Shown piece after piece: positions 9,299 through 20,275 of a DNA stretch of 64,000 nucleotides. A model generated the notes under the pieces. That model was not told the origin of the DNA and searched no databases. It was given only the letters and a program-made list of their open reading frames with translations. Every line of letters starts with the position of its first letter. Position 1 is the first letter of the stretch. The position numbers were made by a program, and so were the translations under genes. The DNA lies in the NCBI RefSeq assembly GCF_000828655.1, contig NZ_AP014509.1, forward strand, positions 1,736,001 through 1,800,000, given 5' to 3'. The DNA comes from Thermotoga caldifontis AZM44c09. Its GTDB lineage: Bacteria > Thermotogota > Thermotogae > Thermotogales > DSM-5069.

Positions 9299-10642
9299 AT
9301 GAAGGTAAAGGTGAAACTGGACATCAGGAGTTTCATCGAAAGAGGAGATTTCCGCACGTTGAAGATGATTCTCTCTCAGCAGGAGCCCGCAGACATACTC
9401 GAAATGATCGAAGAATTACCACCCGACGAAAAAATCGTCGTTTTTCGTCTTCTTCCGAAAGACCAGGCTGCGATAGTCTTCAGCGAACTCGAACCCGATG
9501 ACCAGATGGCACTCATCGAACTCTTCAAAGAAGAAAAATTGAAAGAGATCATTTCTTCCATGAGCCCGGACGATCGTGCTGAGTTGCTCGAGGAAATGCC
9601 AGCCAACGTTGTGAACAGGTTGCTCTCCTACCTGACACCCGAGGAAAGAAAAGAAACCCTTTCTTTACTCAATTACCCTGAAAATTCGGCCGGTCGTTTA
9701 ACGACTCCGAAGTGTGTGGAACTCCATCCAGAGATGACAGTCAGAGAGGCCCTTGACAAGATCAGGAGGGAAGGTAAAGACAAAGAGACCATCTACTTGA
9801 TGCCCGTGATAGACCACCAGAGGAAACTACTCGGAGTGGTGAGTTTGGAAGATCTGATCTTTGCTGATCCAGACGGGCTCGTTGAACAGGTTATGGACGA
9901 ACAGCCAGTCTACGTGTACGCAACCACGGACCAAGAAGAAGTAGCACAGATCATGAGAAAGTACGATCTCGTCGCTGTCCCTGTGGTCGACAGCGAGCAA
10001 AGGCTCATAGGTATCATCACCATAGACGACGTGGTGGACGTAATAGACGAAGAAGCGACCGAAGACATTCAAAAGATGAGCTCCATGGTTGTCACCGAGC
10101 AATCGTACTTTCATACTTCTTCTTGGCAATTTTTCACGAACCGTTTGCCGTGGCTTGTGGTACTGTTGTTGCTCGGTACTTTGAGCAGCGGTATCATCGC
10201 CAGGTTCGAATCCTTACTCGCATCCTTACCGATAATCGCGGCCTTCATGCCCGCGATGGTGGACACCGGAGGCAACATAGGCTCGCAGATATCCGCACTC
10301 GTGATAAGGGGTATGGCGCTCGGAGAGATAGAACAGAGAGACTGGTGGAGGGTGTTGCTGAGGGAGTTTCTCATTGGAGCCATGCTCGCAGGTGTACTCG
10401 CCCTGACGGTCTTGATCCGTGTTGTCTTCGTCACGAGGGTGAGTCAGGTCATGCTCGCCGTGTCGGTTGCCCTTTTTGTGGTGGTTGTTGTCTCCAACAT
10501 CATCGGTGCCGTGCTGCCGTTCATCGCCAGGGTCTTCAGAATAGATCCTGCGATAATGGCCGGACCTCTACTGACAACGATTGTGGACTTGATGGGTATA
10601 GCGATATATTTTGGGATTGTGAACCTTCTGCTCTCAGTGTGA
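9299..10642 (+). CDS. mgtE: Magnesium transporter MgtE
   Basis: MgtE is a dimeric Mg2+-gated Mg2+ channel of the inner membrane. The order of domains is as expected: an acidic N-terminal superhelical domain with DILEMIEELPPDEK-type repeats (residues 1-130), a tandem CBS pair (about 135-255, with the phrases LMPVIDHQRKLLGVV and VAVPVVDSEQRLIGII), then five membrane helices from about residue 280. The pore-lining signature PAMVDTGGNIGSQ is present. The length of 447 residues is normal. The ATG is preceded by AGGAGGTG. The gene stands alone with a short leader ORF in front and a cold-shock gene promoter directly behind the stop. Confidence 0.95.
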   Translation: MKVKVKLDIRSFIERGDFRTLKMILSQQEPADILEMIEELPPDEKIVVFRLLPKDQAAIVFSELEPDDQMALIELFKEEKLKEIISSMSPDDRAELLEEMPANVVNRLLSYLTPEERKETLSLLNYPENSAGRLTTPKCVELHPEMTVREALDKIRREGKDKETIYLMPVIDHQRKLLGVVSLEDLIFADPDGLVEQVMDEQPVYVYATTDQEEVAQIMRKYDLVAVPVVDSEQRLIGIITIDDVVDVIDEEATEDIQKMSSMVVTEQSYFHTSSWQFFTNRLPWLVVLLLLGTLSSGIIARFESLLASLPIIAAFMPAMVDTGGNIGSQISALVIRGMALGEIEQRDWWRVLLREFLIGAMLAGVLALTVLIRVVFVTRVSQVMLAVSVALFVVVVVSNIIGAVLPFIARVFRIDPAIMAGPLLTTIVDLMGIAIYFGIVNLLLSV

Positions 10643-10643
10643 C

Positions 10644-10671
10644 TTTACTTTCTCACAGGAAGGTGTATAAT
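10644..10671 (+). promoter_or_regulatory. Promoter of the cold-shock gene
   Basis: TTTACT (10644-10649), a 16-base spacer and a perfect TATAAT (10666-10671). The -35 box starts 2 bases after the mgtE stop codon. The transcript leader then contains the short hairpin cccc-gaga-gggg (10681-10692), a GNRA-type loop, before the ribosome binding site. Confidence 0.75.
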
Positions 10672-10718
10672 TGTGTCAAGCCCCGAGAGGGGAGTTCTTT
10701 GTAAGGAGGAGTTGCGTC

Positions 10719-10919
10719 ATGAGAGGTACTGTCAAGTGGTTTGACCCCAAAAAGGGGTACGGATTCATAACCAAGAAGGAGGGTGGAGACGTCTTCGTCC
10801 ACTGGTCTGCAGTGGAAATGGAAGGCTTCAAAACCCTCAAGGAAGGTCAGGAAGTTGAGTTCGAAATCCAGGAAGGCCCCAAAGGTCCACAGGCAGCCCA
10901 CGTGAAGGTTATAAAGTAA
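10719..10919 (+). CDS. csp: Cold-shock domain protein
   Basis: A 66-residue single cold-shock domain (OB fold) that binds single-stranded RNA and acts as an RNA chaperone. RNP1 is visible as KGYGFIT and RNP2 as VFVHW. The real start is the ATG at 10719, preceded by AAGGAGGAG. An upstream in-frame extension starts inside the -10 box and is not credible. It has its own strong promoter and a strong terminator, which is the usual monocistronic arrangement for csp genes. Confidence 0.95.
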   Translation: MRGTVKWFDPKKGYGFITKKEGGDVFVHWSAVEMEGFKTLKEGQEVEFEIQEGPKGPQAAHVKVIK

Positions 10920-10934
10920 CTCCTGACCATGATT

Positions 10935-10960
10935 AAGCCCCGGCATAGCCGGGGCTTTAA
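10935..10960. terminator. Terminator between csp and the converging gene
   Basis: A 10-bp perfect stem (aagccccggc / gccggggctt) with an ATA loop, followed by TAA and ATT. It sits between two converging genes and may work on both strands, though neither T-run is long. Confidence 0.8.
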
Positions 10961-10977
10961 ATTCCGATATCGATTTT

Positions 10978-11508
10978 TCAGAACTTTATGCTCGCTATGA
11001 CACCGACCGGTATCGAGGTGATCGAAGTGGATTTGTAGGTTCTCATCTCGATGCCTGCTCCGAGGCCGACGTTGAAGTCAACCATGTCGAAGACGTAGAA
11101 GACCCCAGCACCCACGATGTAACCGAGCTTGTCGAACTCTTTGAAACCTGGGATGGACAGACCGCCGTAACCTTTGATCATCACAGAAGAGAAGTCGTTG
11201 ATGGGTATGTAATACTTTGCGCTGACGACGAAGTCCAGTGCCCATTGAGTGGGAGTCGCAGCCTGCAACAACAGATTCGCCGTAGTCGCATCCGGCAAGA
11301 AGTACGCAAGGCCCACGCCTCCACCGATTTGAACCCCTTCCGTCACTTCGTAAGCTGCTTGCAGACCGAAGCTCAAATAGCTGATGCTCGCTGCAGCCGT
11401 TGGACTCGCAGACAGCGTGAAATGGTAATTCCCAAAGATGTCAAGGTTCACCGCGGCCAAGCTGAGAACGGAAACTATCAGCGCCGCCAAAACCAGGAAC
11501 TTCTTCAT
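10978..11508 (-). CDS. Secreted β-rich protein, probable small outer-membrane barrel
   Basis: A 176-residue protein with a clear signal peptide (MKKFLVLAALIVSVLSLAA). The mature part alternates hydrophobic and polar residues with many Gly/Tyr, and ends in SIKF, the aromatic C-terminus common to β-barrel proteins (SIPVGVIASIKF). I do not recognise a characterised family; similar short barrels are common in the Thermotoga outer sheath. The start is chosen at the ATG behind AAAGGAGGAG; a longer version would begin upstream of that site. Monocistronic by position. Confidence 0.6.
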   Translation of the reverse strand: MKKFLVLAALIVSVLSLAAVNLDIFGNYHFTLSASPTAAASISYLSFGLQAAYEVTEGVQIGGGVGLAYFLPDATTANLLLQAATPTQWALDFVVSAKYYIPINDFSSVMIKGYGGLSIPGFKEFDKLGYIVGAGVFYVFDMVDFNVGLGAGIEMRTYKSTSITSIPVGVIASIKF

Positions 11509-11546
11509 CCCGAACTCCTCCTTTCTCACACCTTACCGAAAGTATA

Positions 11547-13706
<2,160 letters not shown>

Positions 13707-13723
<17 letters not shown>

Positions 13724-14456
13724 TCCCTAAGTACGCTTCGATGACCTTCGGGTCCTTCATGACCTGCTCGGGGCCACCTTCCGCGATCTTGACACCATAA
13801 TCGAGAACGGTTATCCTGTGCGCAACCTTCACGGTGAATCTCATATCGTGCTCTATGAAGAGTATCGTCACGCCGAACTGGTTTATTTTCTTAACCACGC
13901 TTATCATCTCTTCCGTCTCGGCATCGTTCAAGCCAGAGACCGCCTCATCCAACAGGAGTAACTTCGGTTTCAAAGCCAGAGCCCTTGCGATCTCCACTTT
14001 TCTCTGCAGTCCCAGCGGTAAAGTACCCGCTGCCACACTGGCATATTTTTCTATGCCGAGCATTTCCAGAATTTCCCAAGCCTTTCTGACATGCTCCCTG
14101 TCAAAAGGTGAACGATGAAAGGCCGCTAAGCTGGGATAGTATTCCAGACCCAGACCTGCCAGGACATTTTCGAGAACACTCAGATTGGAGAAAGGCTTTA
14201 CGATCTGAAACGTTCTTGCGAGTCCCATCCTTGCGATCTCGCTCGGTCTCAGGCCGACTATGTTCTTGCCGTCGAAAATCACCACGCCGGAATCTGGCTT
14301 CAAGAATCCGTTTATCATGTTGAAGAGGGTTGTCTTTCCCGCCCCGTTTGGACCTATGATGGCCCTGATCTCACCCGCTTCGACATTGAAGGAAACGTCC
14401 TTAACTGCCTGCAACCCGCCGAATCTTTTCGATACGTTTCTCACTGAGAGCAGCAC
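13707..14456 (-). CDS. livG: Branched-chain amino acid type ABC transporter ATPase LivG
   Basis: A 249-residue ATPase with Walker A GPNGAGKT at residues 35-42, the phrase ARTFQIVKPFSNLSVLENV that is characteristic of LivG, and Walker B LLLLDEAVSGLN. It starts at GTG behind AAAGGAG and overlaps the livM 3' end by 56 bases, a longer overlap than usual. A later start is possible, but the conserved strand begins at residue 2, so the overlap is probably real. Confidence 0.9.
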
Positions 14457-15309
14457 CGTAGATCCGCTCCTTTATGCTTCCAACGATACCCTTGGGCATG
14501 AAGAACATCGTGAACACTATGATCAAACCGTAGATCAGCATCCTGTAATCCCTTGCGAACCTCAATATTTCGGGCAAGGTTGTCACGATAACCGCTCCGA
14601 CCAGTGGTCCGAAGAGCGTTCCAACGCCACCGACGACAACCATGGTCAGTATGCCTATGGACACTGGAAAAGCGAAGTTGTCAGGAAAGACGACGGTCAT
14701 GTAGTGCGCCCAGAGATTACCCGCAAGCCCGGCCAGGAGACCTGCTATCGTGAAGGCGTACATCTTGTACCTCGGTGAACTCACTCCAACCGACTCCGCT
14801 GCGTCCTCGTCTTCTCTCAGCGAATCGAACCCAAGTTTCACGTAAGTTTTGGAAAGGTATCTCACGAAGAGTATGACCAGGATGGTCCACACGAGCACGT
14901 AGATCGCGTACTCTCGCGTGCTGAACGCATGGTTGAACAGGCTGGGTCTTGGCAATCCGAGAATGCCGTACGGTCCACCGAAGAACTTGACGTAGTTGAA
15001 GATCGACACGACCACGAAGTTGATACCGATCGTCGCCAAGACCAGGAAATCTTCCTTCACCCTCAACGCAGGTAGGCCCAAAAGCAATCCAACGAGGCCA
15101 CTTATGAGGACAGAGAGTAAAAGTGCCAACCAGTAGTTCATACCGAATTTCACCGTGAGGATCGCCGATGCGTAGGCACCTATACCGAAAAACGCCGCGT
15201 GCCCGAGTGAAACCTGGCCTGCGTAACCTATCAGTACGTTCAAACTGAGTGCGAGTATCATGTTTATCATTGTGAAAACGGATACGGTCAGAAAGTAGTC
15301 TAAGCTCAT
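14401..15309 (-). CDS. livM: Branched-chain amino acid type ABC transporter permease LivM
   Basis: A 302-residue permease with 8-9 hydrophobic segments. The family phrases GYAGQVSLGHAAFFGIGAYA near the N-terminus and GGVGTLFGPLVGAVIV near the C-terminus are present. The ATG overlaps the livH stop by 4 bases. It forms the heterodimeric membrane channel with LivH. Confidence 0.9.
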   Translation of the reverse strand: MSLDYFLTVSVFTMINMILALSLNVLIGYAGQVSLGHAAFFGIGAYASAILTVKFGMNYWLALLLSVLISGLVGLLLGLPALRVKEDFLVLATIGINFVVVSIFNYVKFFGGPYGILGLPRPSLFNHAFSTREYAIYVLVWTILVILFVRYLSKTYVKLGFDSLREDEDAAESVGVSSPRYKMYAFTIAGLLAGLAGNLWAHYMTVVFPDNFAFPVSIGILTMVVVGGVGTLFGPLVGAVIVTTLPEILRFARDYRMLIYGLIIVFTMFFMPKGIVGSIKERIYGAALSEKRIEKIRRVAGS

Positions 15310-16166
15310 CTCTGCACCTTCCCAAACAAGCCTTCAGGTTTGAACATCAAAAGCACGATCATGGTGAGGAACGCGATGGCATCCCTGGGTAAAAGATAAC
15401 CGAGTTTGTACACCACGAACGTCTCCACGAGAGCCAGTATGTAGCTCGCGATGACGGCACCCCTGATACTCCCAAAACCTCCGAGCACCACAACCACGAA
15501 CGCTTTGTAAGAAGGTACGCTGCCCATCGTGGGATAGACCGTGTTGTCGTAGAGGCCAACGAGGATCCCCCCGAGCGCAGCCAGACAGGAACCGATCAAA
15601 AAACCGTAGGCGATCGTCCTGTCCGTGTTCACACCGAAAGCACCAGCGAGATGAAGATCGTTCGAACACGCCCTCAGTGATTTTCCAAGTTTTGTCTTCA
15701 TGAGTAGAAGATACAATACGAATACAACGATAACCGTGACTATCAACATTAGAACTCCTCTCGAACTGAGATACAGGTTCGGTGTCATGATGTCCGGCAG
15801 GCTCAGATAAACATCGAACGGACGCTTGTAAGGCCCCCATGCGAGCCTGTACAGATCTTCCATCGCGGCGAACAGACCTACGCTCATCACGAGTGGTACG
15901 ATTCGACCCCTGTCCAGTACATGTTTGTAAAAACCCCTGTAGATGAACACACCAAGAAAAGAAGAAGCAACGAGGGAAAGGACGATCGCCACCACGAAGG
16001 GAAAACCAAGTTCGTAGAGATAAACCGCGAAGAGAGCTCCGAACGCATAGATTCCCGCATGGGCTATGTGGAGTATCTTCAAAATCCCATACACGAGTGT
16101 CAATCCGACGGCGATCATCACATAACTGCTGCCGAGCACCAAAGCGTTCACGATGTTTTGCAGCAC
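15306..16166 (-). CDS. livH: Branched-chain amino acid type ABC transporter permease LivH
   Basis: A 286-residue permease with about eight membrane segments and the motifs GLTLVYGILKILHIAHAGIYAFGA and GGFGSIRGAVIASY. I place the start at the GTG before LQNIVNALVLG. The longer reading begins with TTG inside a GC-rich hairpin (16207-16221) and adds a proline-rich N-terminus foreign to the family. The ribosome binding site for the GTG is weak, which may keep its expression below that of the binding protein. Confidence 0.82.
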   Translation of the reverse strand: MLQNIVNALVLGSSYVMIAVGLTLVYGILKILHIAHAGIYAFGALFAVYLYELGFPFVVAIVLSLVASSFLGVFIYRGFYKHVLDRGRIVPLVMSVGLFAAMEDLYRLAWGPYKRPFDVYLSLPDIMTPNLYLSSRGVLMLIVTVIVVFVLYLLLMKTKLGKSLRACSNDLHLAGAFGVNTDRTIAYGFLIGSCLAALGGILVGLYDNTVYPTMGSVPSYKAFVVVVLGGFGSIRGAVIASYILALVETFVVYKLGYLLPRDAIAFLTMIVLLMFKPEGLFGKVQR

Positions 16167-16206
16167 TCTCCATTCCCCGCTTTCTTGGACGGTGTAGAAA
16201 GAGAAT

Positions 16207-16221
16207 GGGGGCAGAGCCCCC
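16207..16221 (-). terminator. Intercistronic hairpin (partial terminator) between livJ and livH
   Basis: On the minus strand gggggc-tct-gccccc is followed by ATTCTCTTTCT. Placed right after the binding-protein gene, it probably lets only part of transcription pass to the membrane and ATPase genes, or protects the upstream mRNA. Confidence 0.65.
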
Positions 16222-16230
16222 AACGACTCG

Positions 16231-17373
16231 TCACGGAGTTACAATCGCGGGATCTTTGATCTCCCAGAACCAGTGGAACCTGTTTCCAAGATAGATCTGA
16301 CACGTTATTGTCCTGAGCGATTCTCTCTTTTCTGTGAATCCCCTGAAACCCGTCACGAAATCTTCGAGCTCCACATCTCCCGCTTTAATGCTCGCGAGGG
16401 CATCCCTTATCTTCGCTGGATCGTAAGTGCCGGCGATCTGGATGGCCTTGGCCGCAACCATCACGGCGTCGAACGCGGAAGCTCCAACCATGTCCGCATC
16501 GAGGTTGTACCTCTTCGCGTATTCCTCAATGAACCATTTCACAATCGGTTTTTCGCTGTCCCTGTTCAGGTCAGTCGTTATGACCACTCCGTTTGCGGCA
16601 CCCGCTTCGGCGAGTTTCGCGAACTGAGGTGAATCGTAACCTTCCTGACCGATGATAGGAACGAAGATGCCCATCTGTCTCGCCTGTGTAACCAACCTTG
16701 CAGCTTCGGAGAAATAACCAGTCGCGTAAATGGCGTCAGGCTTCACAGCTTTGATGCGTGTCAGAAGAGGTCTGAAGTCCGTTTCACCGAGCGGGTATTT
16801 CTGCTCAAAGACTATTTCTGCACCCAGCTTGATCGCTTCTTCCTTGAAGCCGGCGGTGAGTGAAACTCCGAAGTCGTTGTCCACTGTGAGTATCGCGATT
16901 TTCTTTGCCCCGAGCTTTTCAACGGCCAAATGTGCCCCCGCTCTTCCCTGAACGGTGGCGAGTGTTCCGACCCTGAAGATGTACTCACCCGTCGCAACGA
17001 TCTCGGGGTGCACAGCGTAAGCAGAGATCATGGGCACCTTGAGTTGCTGGTAAATTCCCGCCGCTGCCCTGGTCATACCGCTGTAAGAACCGCTCACAAC
17101 CACCGCAACTTTGTCCTGCTGAACGAGCTTGTAGGCGATGTTGACTGCCTGATCGGCTTTGAAGTTGTCATCGTACCACACCAGCTCCACTGGTTGACCC
17201 AGTACTCCTCCGCGTGAGTTGATGTACTCCACAGCGAGCTGTGCCCCATGCAGCGCGCTTGCACCGTCTGCTGCTGCCGGACCGGTGAGCGGAGCGAAGA
17301 AACCGATCTTGATAGCAGCGAAACTCAGTAACGACAACACAGTGAGTAAAACTGCTACAGCTCTTCTTGCCAC
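16231..17373 (-). CDS. livJ: Branched-chain amino acid type ABC transporter substrate-binding protein
   Basis: About 380 residues with a signal peptide (MARRAVAVLLTVLSLLSFA) and a type I periplasmic-binding fold. IGFFAPLTGPAAADG, GYIFRVGTL-like GEYIFRVGT, ILTVDNDFG and DAIYATGYFSEAA are family phrases. The class also binds non-amino-acid ligands, and the co-transcribed GH4 gene leaves the true ligand open. Start: the GTG with AGGAGGG seven bases upstream, in preference to a TTG that abuts that site. Confidence 0.87.
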   Translation of the reverse strand: MARRAVAVLLTVLSLLSFAAIKIGFFAPLTGPAAADGASALHGAQLAVEYINSRGGVLGQPVELVWYDDNFKADQAVNIAYKLVQQDKVAVVVSGSYSGMTRAAAGIYQQLKVPMISAYAVHPEIVATGEYIFRVGTLATVQGRAGAHLAVEKLGAKKIAILTVDNDFGVSLTAGFKEEAIKLGAEIVFEQKYPLGETDFRPLLTRIKAVKPDAIYATGYFSEAARLVTQARQMGIFVPIIGQEGYDSPQFAKLAEAGAANGVVITTDLNRDSEKPIVKWFIEEYAKRYNLDADMVGASAFDAVMVAAKAIQIAGTYDPAKIRDALASIKAGDVELEDFVTGFRGFTEKRESLRTITCQIYLGNRFHWFWEIKDPAIVTP

Positions 17374-17407
17374 CAGCAATCCCTCCTCTGCAGGGCTAAC
17401 TGGTTAT

Positions 17408-17435
17408 ATTATAGGATATATCGAGATAAAAACAA
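17408..17435 (-). promoter_or_regulatory. Promoter of the liv/GH4 operon
   Basis: Minus-strand TTGTTT (17435-17430), a 16-base spacer and a perfect TATAAT (17413-17408), about 35 bases upstream of the binding-protein start. Confidence 0.7.
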
Positions 17436-17459
17436 AGTGCATCACACGAATGTTGATGA

Positions 17460-18365
17460 GTGTTAGAATCGATCTGGAATCGCGGGGGTGGAACGATCGG
17501 GAAGACGAGCCATTCAGGCTTTTTGAGAACGGTGCTGGTCTTCATCTTTGTATCGATTCTTTCGGCTCTCACTTTCCCAGAACGCGCTGAGGTGAATTTG
17601 CTTTTGTTCTCTCTCAGTCTTCTGGACTTCGCTTTCAGACTCCTGATAAGCTACGTGATCTATTCTTATCGGCACGTACCGATGAAGATGGGAATTTCCC
17701 TGATCACGTTTTCGGGTCTGCTGAACTTTCTGAACAGTCATTTGATAGTCCCACACTTTGACCTGATCAGTACCCTTTCGAACCTTTCAGGCTGTGCCAT
17801 CATGGCTTTGAGCCTTCTGTGGTTTTTCAGAGATTTCATCGCCGAGGAACTTCACAGGTTGATATACACGGATTATTTGACGGGAGCCCTCAACCGTCAG
17901 GCGTTCGTTCGACTCGCCAACAAAAAATTGCGCTCGCTGAAGGTTGGCAAAACAGCTTGCCTCATCTATCTGGACCTCGACAATTTCAAAAGGGTCAACG
18001 ATCTTTACGGACATCCTTTCGGCGATAAGTTGTTGCAGGCCGCCGTCAGGAGGATCAAAACTTCTATAAGATCTGAAGACCTGCTGGGTAGAATTGGAGG
18101 AGACGAATTCGTGGTGCTGCTTCCACACGCCGATGCGGAGACGGCGAAAGAAGTTCTGATGAGGATCCATGAAAAGTTCTGTCAACCGTTCAGCATCGAT
18201 GGAATCAGGATCGAACTGAGTTTGAGCGCCGGAACAGCGGTTTATCCAACGGACGGTCAGAACCTTCAGGATCTGATAGAAGTATCGGATAGAGCGATGT
18301 ATCGAACAAAGATGGCGAAGCGAGGTGAAACGCGTGTACGAAGAAGCGAAGAAGCTGCTGGTTGA
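17460..18365 (+). CDS. Membrane-bound diguanylate cyclase (GGDEF)
   Basis: A 301-residue protein that should make cyclic di-GMP from two GTP. The N-terminal half has four or so hydrophobic segments (about residues 20-125) forming a membrane sensor of unknown ligand. The GGDEF domain begins at DYLTGALNRQAF and carries an intact RIGGDEF near residues 211-217. An RxxD inhibitory site is not evident. The GTG at 17460 has no good ribosome binding site; a GGGGGTGG at about 17485 suggests the true start could be slightly downstream. The 3' end overlaps the aldolase gene by about 30 bases. Confidence 0.85.
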   Translation: MLESIWNRGGGTIGKTSHSGFLRTVLVFIFVSILSALTFPERAEVNLLLFSLSLLDFAFRLLISYVIYSYRHVPMKMGISLITFSGLLNFLNSHLIVPHFDLISTLSNLSGCAIMALSLLWFFRDFIAEELHRLIYTDYLTGALNRQAFVRLANKKLRSLKVGKTACLIYLDLDNFKRVNDLYGHPFGDKLLQAAVRRIKTSIRSEDLLGRIGGDEFVVLLPHADAETAKEVLMRIHEKFCQPFSIDGIRIELSLSAGTAVYPTDGQNLQDLIEVSDRAMYRTKMAKRGETRVRRSEEAAG

Positions 18366-18978
18366 GTACGGGAGAAAGATGCTCGAGTCCAACATGGTGA
18401 GTGGTACGGCGGGTAACTTGAGCGTCAGGGTTGACGAGAAACTTTTCGCGATCACGCCCAGCGGGATGCCGTACCACGAACTTGAACCTGAAGATATACC
18501 CATCCTCGACATGGAAGGTCGGGTGGTCGAAGGGAAAAGGAAACCGTCCATCGAGTTCAAACTCCACATGGAGATCTACAGAAACTTCTCCGACGTTCAC
18601 GCCGTTGTACATGCCCATCCAATTTACTGTGGCGTTCTTTCGATTCTGAGGCTTCCCCTGCCCGCTCTGAACGAAACGATGCTGCTGTACACCACACATG
18701 TTCCCGTGAGCGAGTACGCAAACTCCGGCACGGAGCAACTCGCAAGGAACGTCGTTGAAGCGATGAAAAAGAGTAAAGTTGTCATAATGGCGAACCACGG
18801 TCTGGTGTGCGGGGCGGAAAGCTTGAAAAAAGCTTTCGATATGTGCGAAACCATAGAGAGAACGGCCAAGATTTATGTACTCGCACTATCAACCGGCAGG
18901 ACGATCTATACGATAGACGAGCGAAGCGCACTCGAAGCGATGGAGTTTCTCAGGAAGAACTACGGACAGAGACAGTGA
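18334..18978 (+). CDS. Class II aldolase/adducin family protein (fuculose-1-phosphate aldolase-like)
   Basis: About 214 residues. The zinc-dependent aldolase fold is shown by NMVSGTAGNLSVRV, the TPSG motif (ITPSGMPY), the metal-ligand pair in VVHAHP and a third histidine in ANHGLV. Enzymes of this family cleave phosphorylated sugars such as L-fuculose-1-phosphate or L-ribulose-5-phosphate; the exact substrate cannot be read here. I prefer the GTG at 18334, six bases after GAGGTG, over a GTG nine bases earlier that is part of that site. It overlaps the diguanylate cyclase gene and, at its end, the converging phosphoesterase gene (29 bases). Confidence 0.85.
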   Translation: MYEEAKKLLVEYGRKMLESNMVSGTAGNLSVRVDEKLFAITPSGMPYHELEPEDIPILDMEGRVVEGKRKPSIEFKLHMEIYRNFSDVHAVVHAHPIYCGVLSILRLPLPALNETMLLYTTHVPVSEYANSGTEQLARNVVEAMKKSKVVIMANHGLVCGAESLKKAFDMCETIERTAKIYVLALSTGRTIYTIDERSALEAMEFLRKNYGQRQ

Positions 18979-19804
18979 AAGAATCGATGATCTCACCATT
19001 CACAGAGATGGCTTCGCACTCGATCCTATCCCTGTGGAGGTTCACCTTCACGAAGTGATGGACCACCGCTCCGACCAGAAGTCCCTCGATCGGATCTAAT
19101 CTGTACAGCGGGGCACCCCCTCCACCGGTGACGATGTACGTTATTCCATCCTTCACAATTCTTTGATAATTGTGATCGTGCGAGCTGAAAACTATAGGCA
19201 CGTTCAACTCTCGAAAAACATCGTGCAGAACCTGCAAGTTCTTCACAGTCTGCGTCCTTCCGTGGGGGCCACCGCTGAAGATGGGATAGTGCAAAAAAAC
19301 GATCGGAATTTTCCCGGACAGATCTATCGACCTGATGAAATTCTCACACCTCTTAACTCCTGTGTCTGGATCGAGGAAGATGAAAACGTAATCTTCCACC
19401 TTAGCCCAGTAGTTGTAAAGTCCGAAGTGCCGTCTGTAGTAAACATCGGGTTTCTCGTGGTTCCCCTTTACGGGCTGAAAGAAGGCGTAACTTCTCAGAG
19501 GCGCCGTGATTTCGAAAAAGATCTCCCACTCTTTTTCATTGTCCCCACTGTTCACCATGTCGCCCAGATGAACCACGATGGCGGGTCTGTACTCATCCAT
19601 GAGTTCAACGAGTTTCCTGTGGGTTTGGTTGCCCCAACGAGAATCGCCGTACACGATCATCGTGAGCGGGAGAGAAGGTTTTTCGACGAAGTTCTCTTCC
19701 CCAAAGATTTTCCAGCCGTCCTCGAACAGAATCTTGGTTGCTATCTGTGAAAAGAGACAAACTCCAGAAATTAGAAGGATCAGTACAAGTGCAGAACGCT
19801 TCAT
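18950..19804 (-). CDS. Secreted metallophosphoesterase
   Basis: A 284-residue calcineurin-like phosphoesterase with a signal peptide (residues 1-20). The metal-binding motifs are in order: YGDSRWGN (D54), HLGDMVNSGD (G81-D82), GNHE, LHYP and SSHDHNY. This arrangement is closest to purple acid phosphatase-like or phosphodiesterase enzymes acting outside the cytoplasm. The start ATG overlaps the stop of the upstream membrane-protein gene (ATGA). The last 29 bases overlap the aldolase gene on the other strand. Confidence 0.85.
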   Translation of the reverse strand: MKRSALVLILLISGVCLFSQIATKILFEDGWKIFGEENFVEKPSLPLTMIVYGDSRWGNQTHRKLVELMDEYRPAIVVHLGDMVNSGDNEKEWEIFFEITAPLRSYAFFQPVKGNHEKPDVYYRRHFGLYNYWAKVEDYVFIFLDPDTGVKRCENFIRSIDLSGKIPIVFLHYPIFSGGPHGRTQTVKNLQVLHDVFRELNVPIVFSSHDHNYQRIVKDGITYIVTGGGGAPLYRLDPIEGLLVGAVVHHFVKVNLHRDRIECEAISVNGEIIDSFTVSVRSSS

Positions 19805-20271
19805 TCAGACTTCCTCCCTGTGCTCCTGATCAGAATGGCCACGCCGAGCACTATCAGTAAAAATCCAAAAGTCACCCTCGCCCAGCCGATGCGAAAGAAT
19901 GCGGCAACGAAAAAGATCACAGACAGTGTGATCAAAACCATCGATGCCTTTAACGCGTTTCTGGACTTGTTCACAAAGTAAACTTGAAGAAGACCAAAAC
20001 CTGGGGCAAGGATGAACGACGGCCAAAGATAAGCCATTTTATCGTAACCAAAGATGGAGCAGACTAAAAGCACCGTTCCTATCACGATCAAGATGCCCGC
20101 TGGAACGAGCTGTCCAGCACCTTTACCCAACACACCGAACTCGAAGAGAAAACCGAGCGATAAGAGAAACAGCGGCCAGAAATGAGCCGCAGCAACGTTC
20201 ATTAGCAGGACGATCCCGATCAGTGTCAAGATGATACCAAACAGAAGAGCCACTCTGTCCAGCTTCGACAT
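19801..20271 (-). CDS. Small integral membrane protein (LiaI/LiaF-like transmembrane region)
   Basis: About 156 residues with five hydrophobic helices and short loops. The pattern GIILTLIGIVLLMN...FWPLFLLSLGFLFEF resembles the LiaF-like transmembrane region found in envelope-stress proteins, but the cytoplasmic/soluble domain of LiaF is absent. No function can be assigned. The start ATG has GAGGGTGAGG just upstream and lies 4 bases after the proC stop. Confidence 0.65.
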   Translation of the reverse strand: MSKLDRVALLFGIILTLIGIVLLMNVAAAHFWPLFLLSLGFLFEFGVLGKGAGQLVPAGILIVIGTVLLVCSIFGYDKMAYLWPSFILAPGFGLLQVYFVNKSRNALKASMVLITLSVIFFVAAFFRIGWARVTFGFLLIVLGVAILIRSTGRKSE

Positions 20272-20275
20272 TCCC

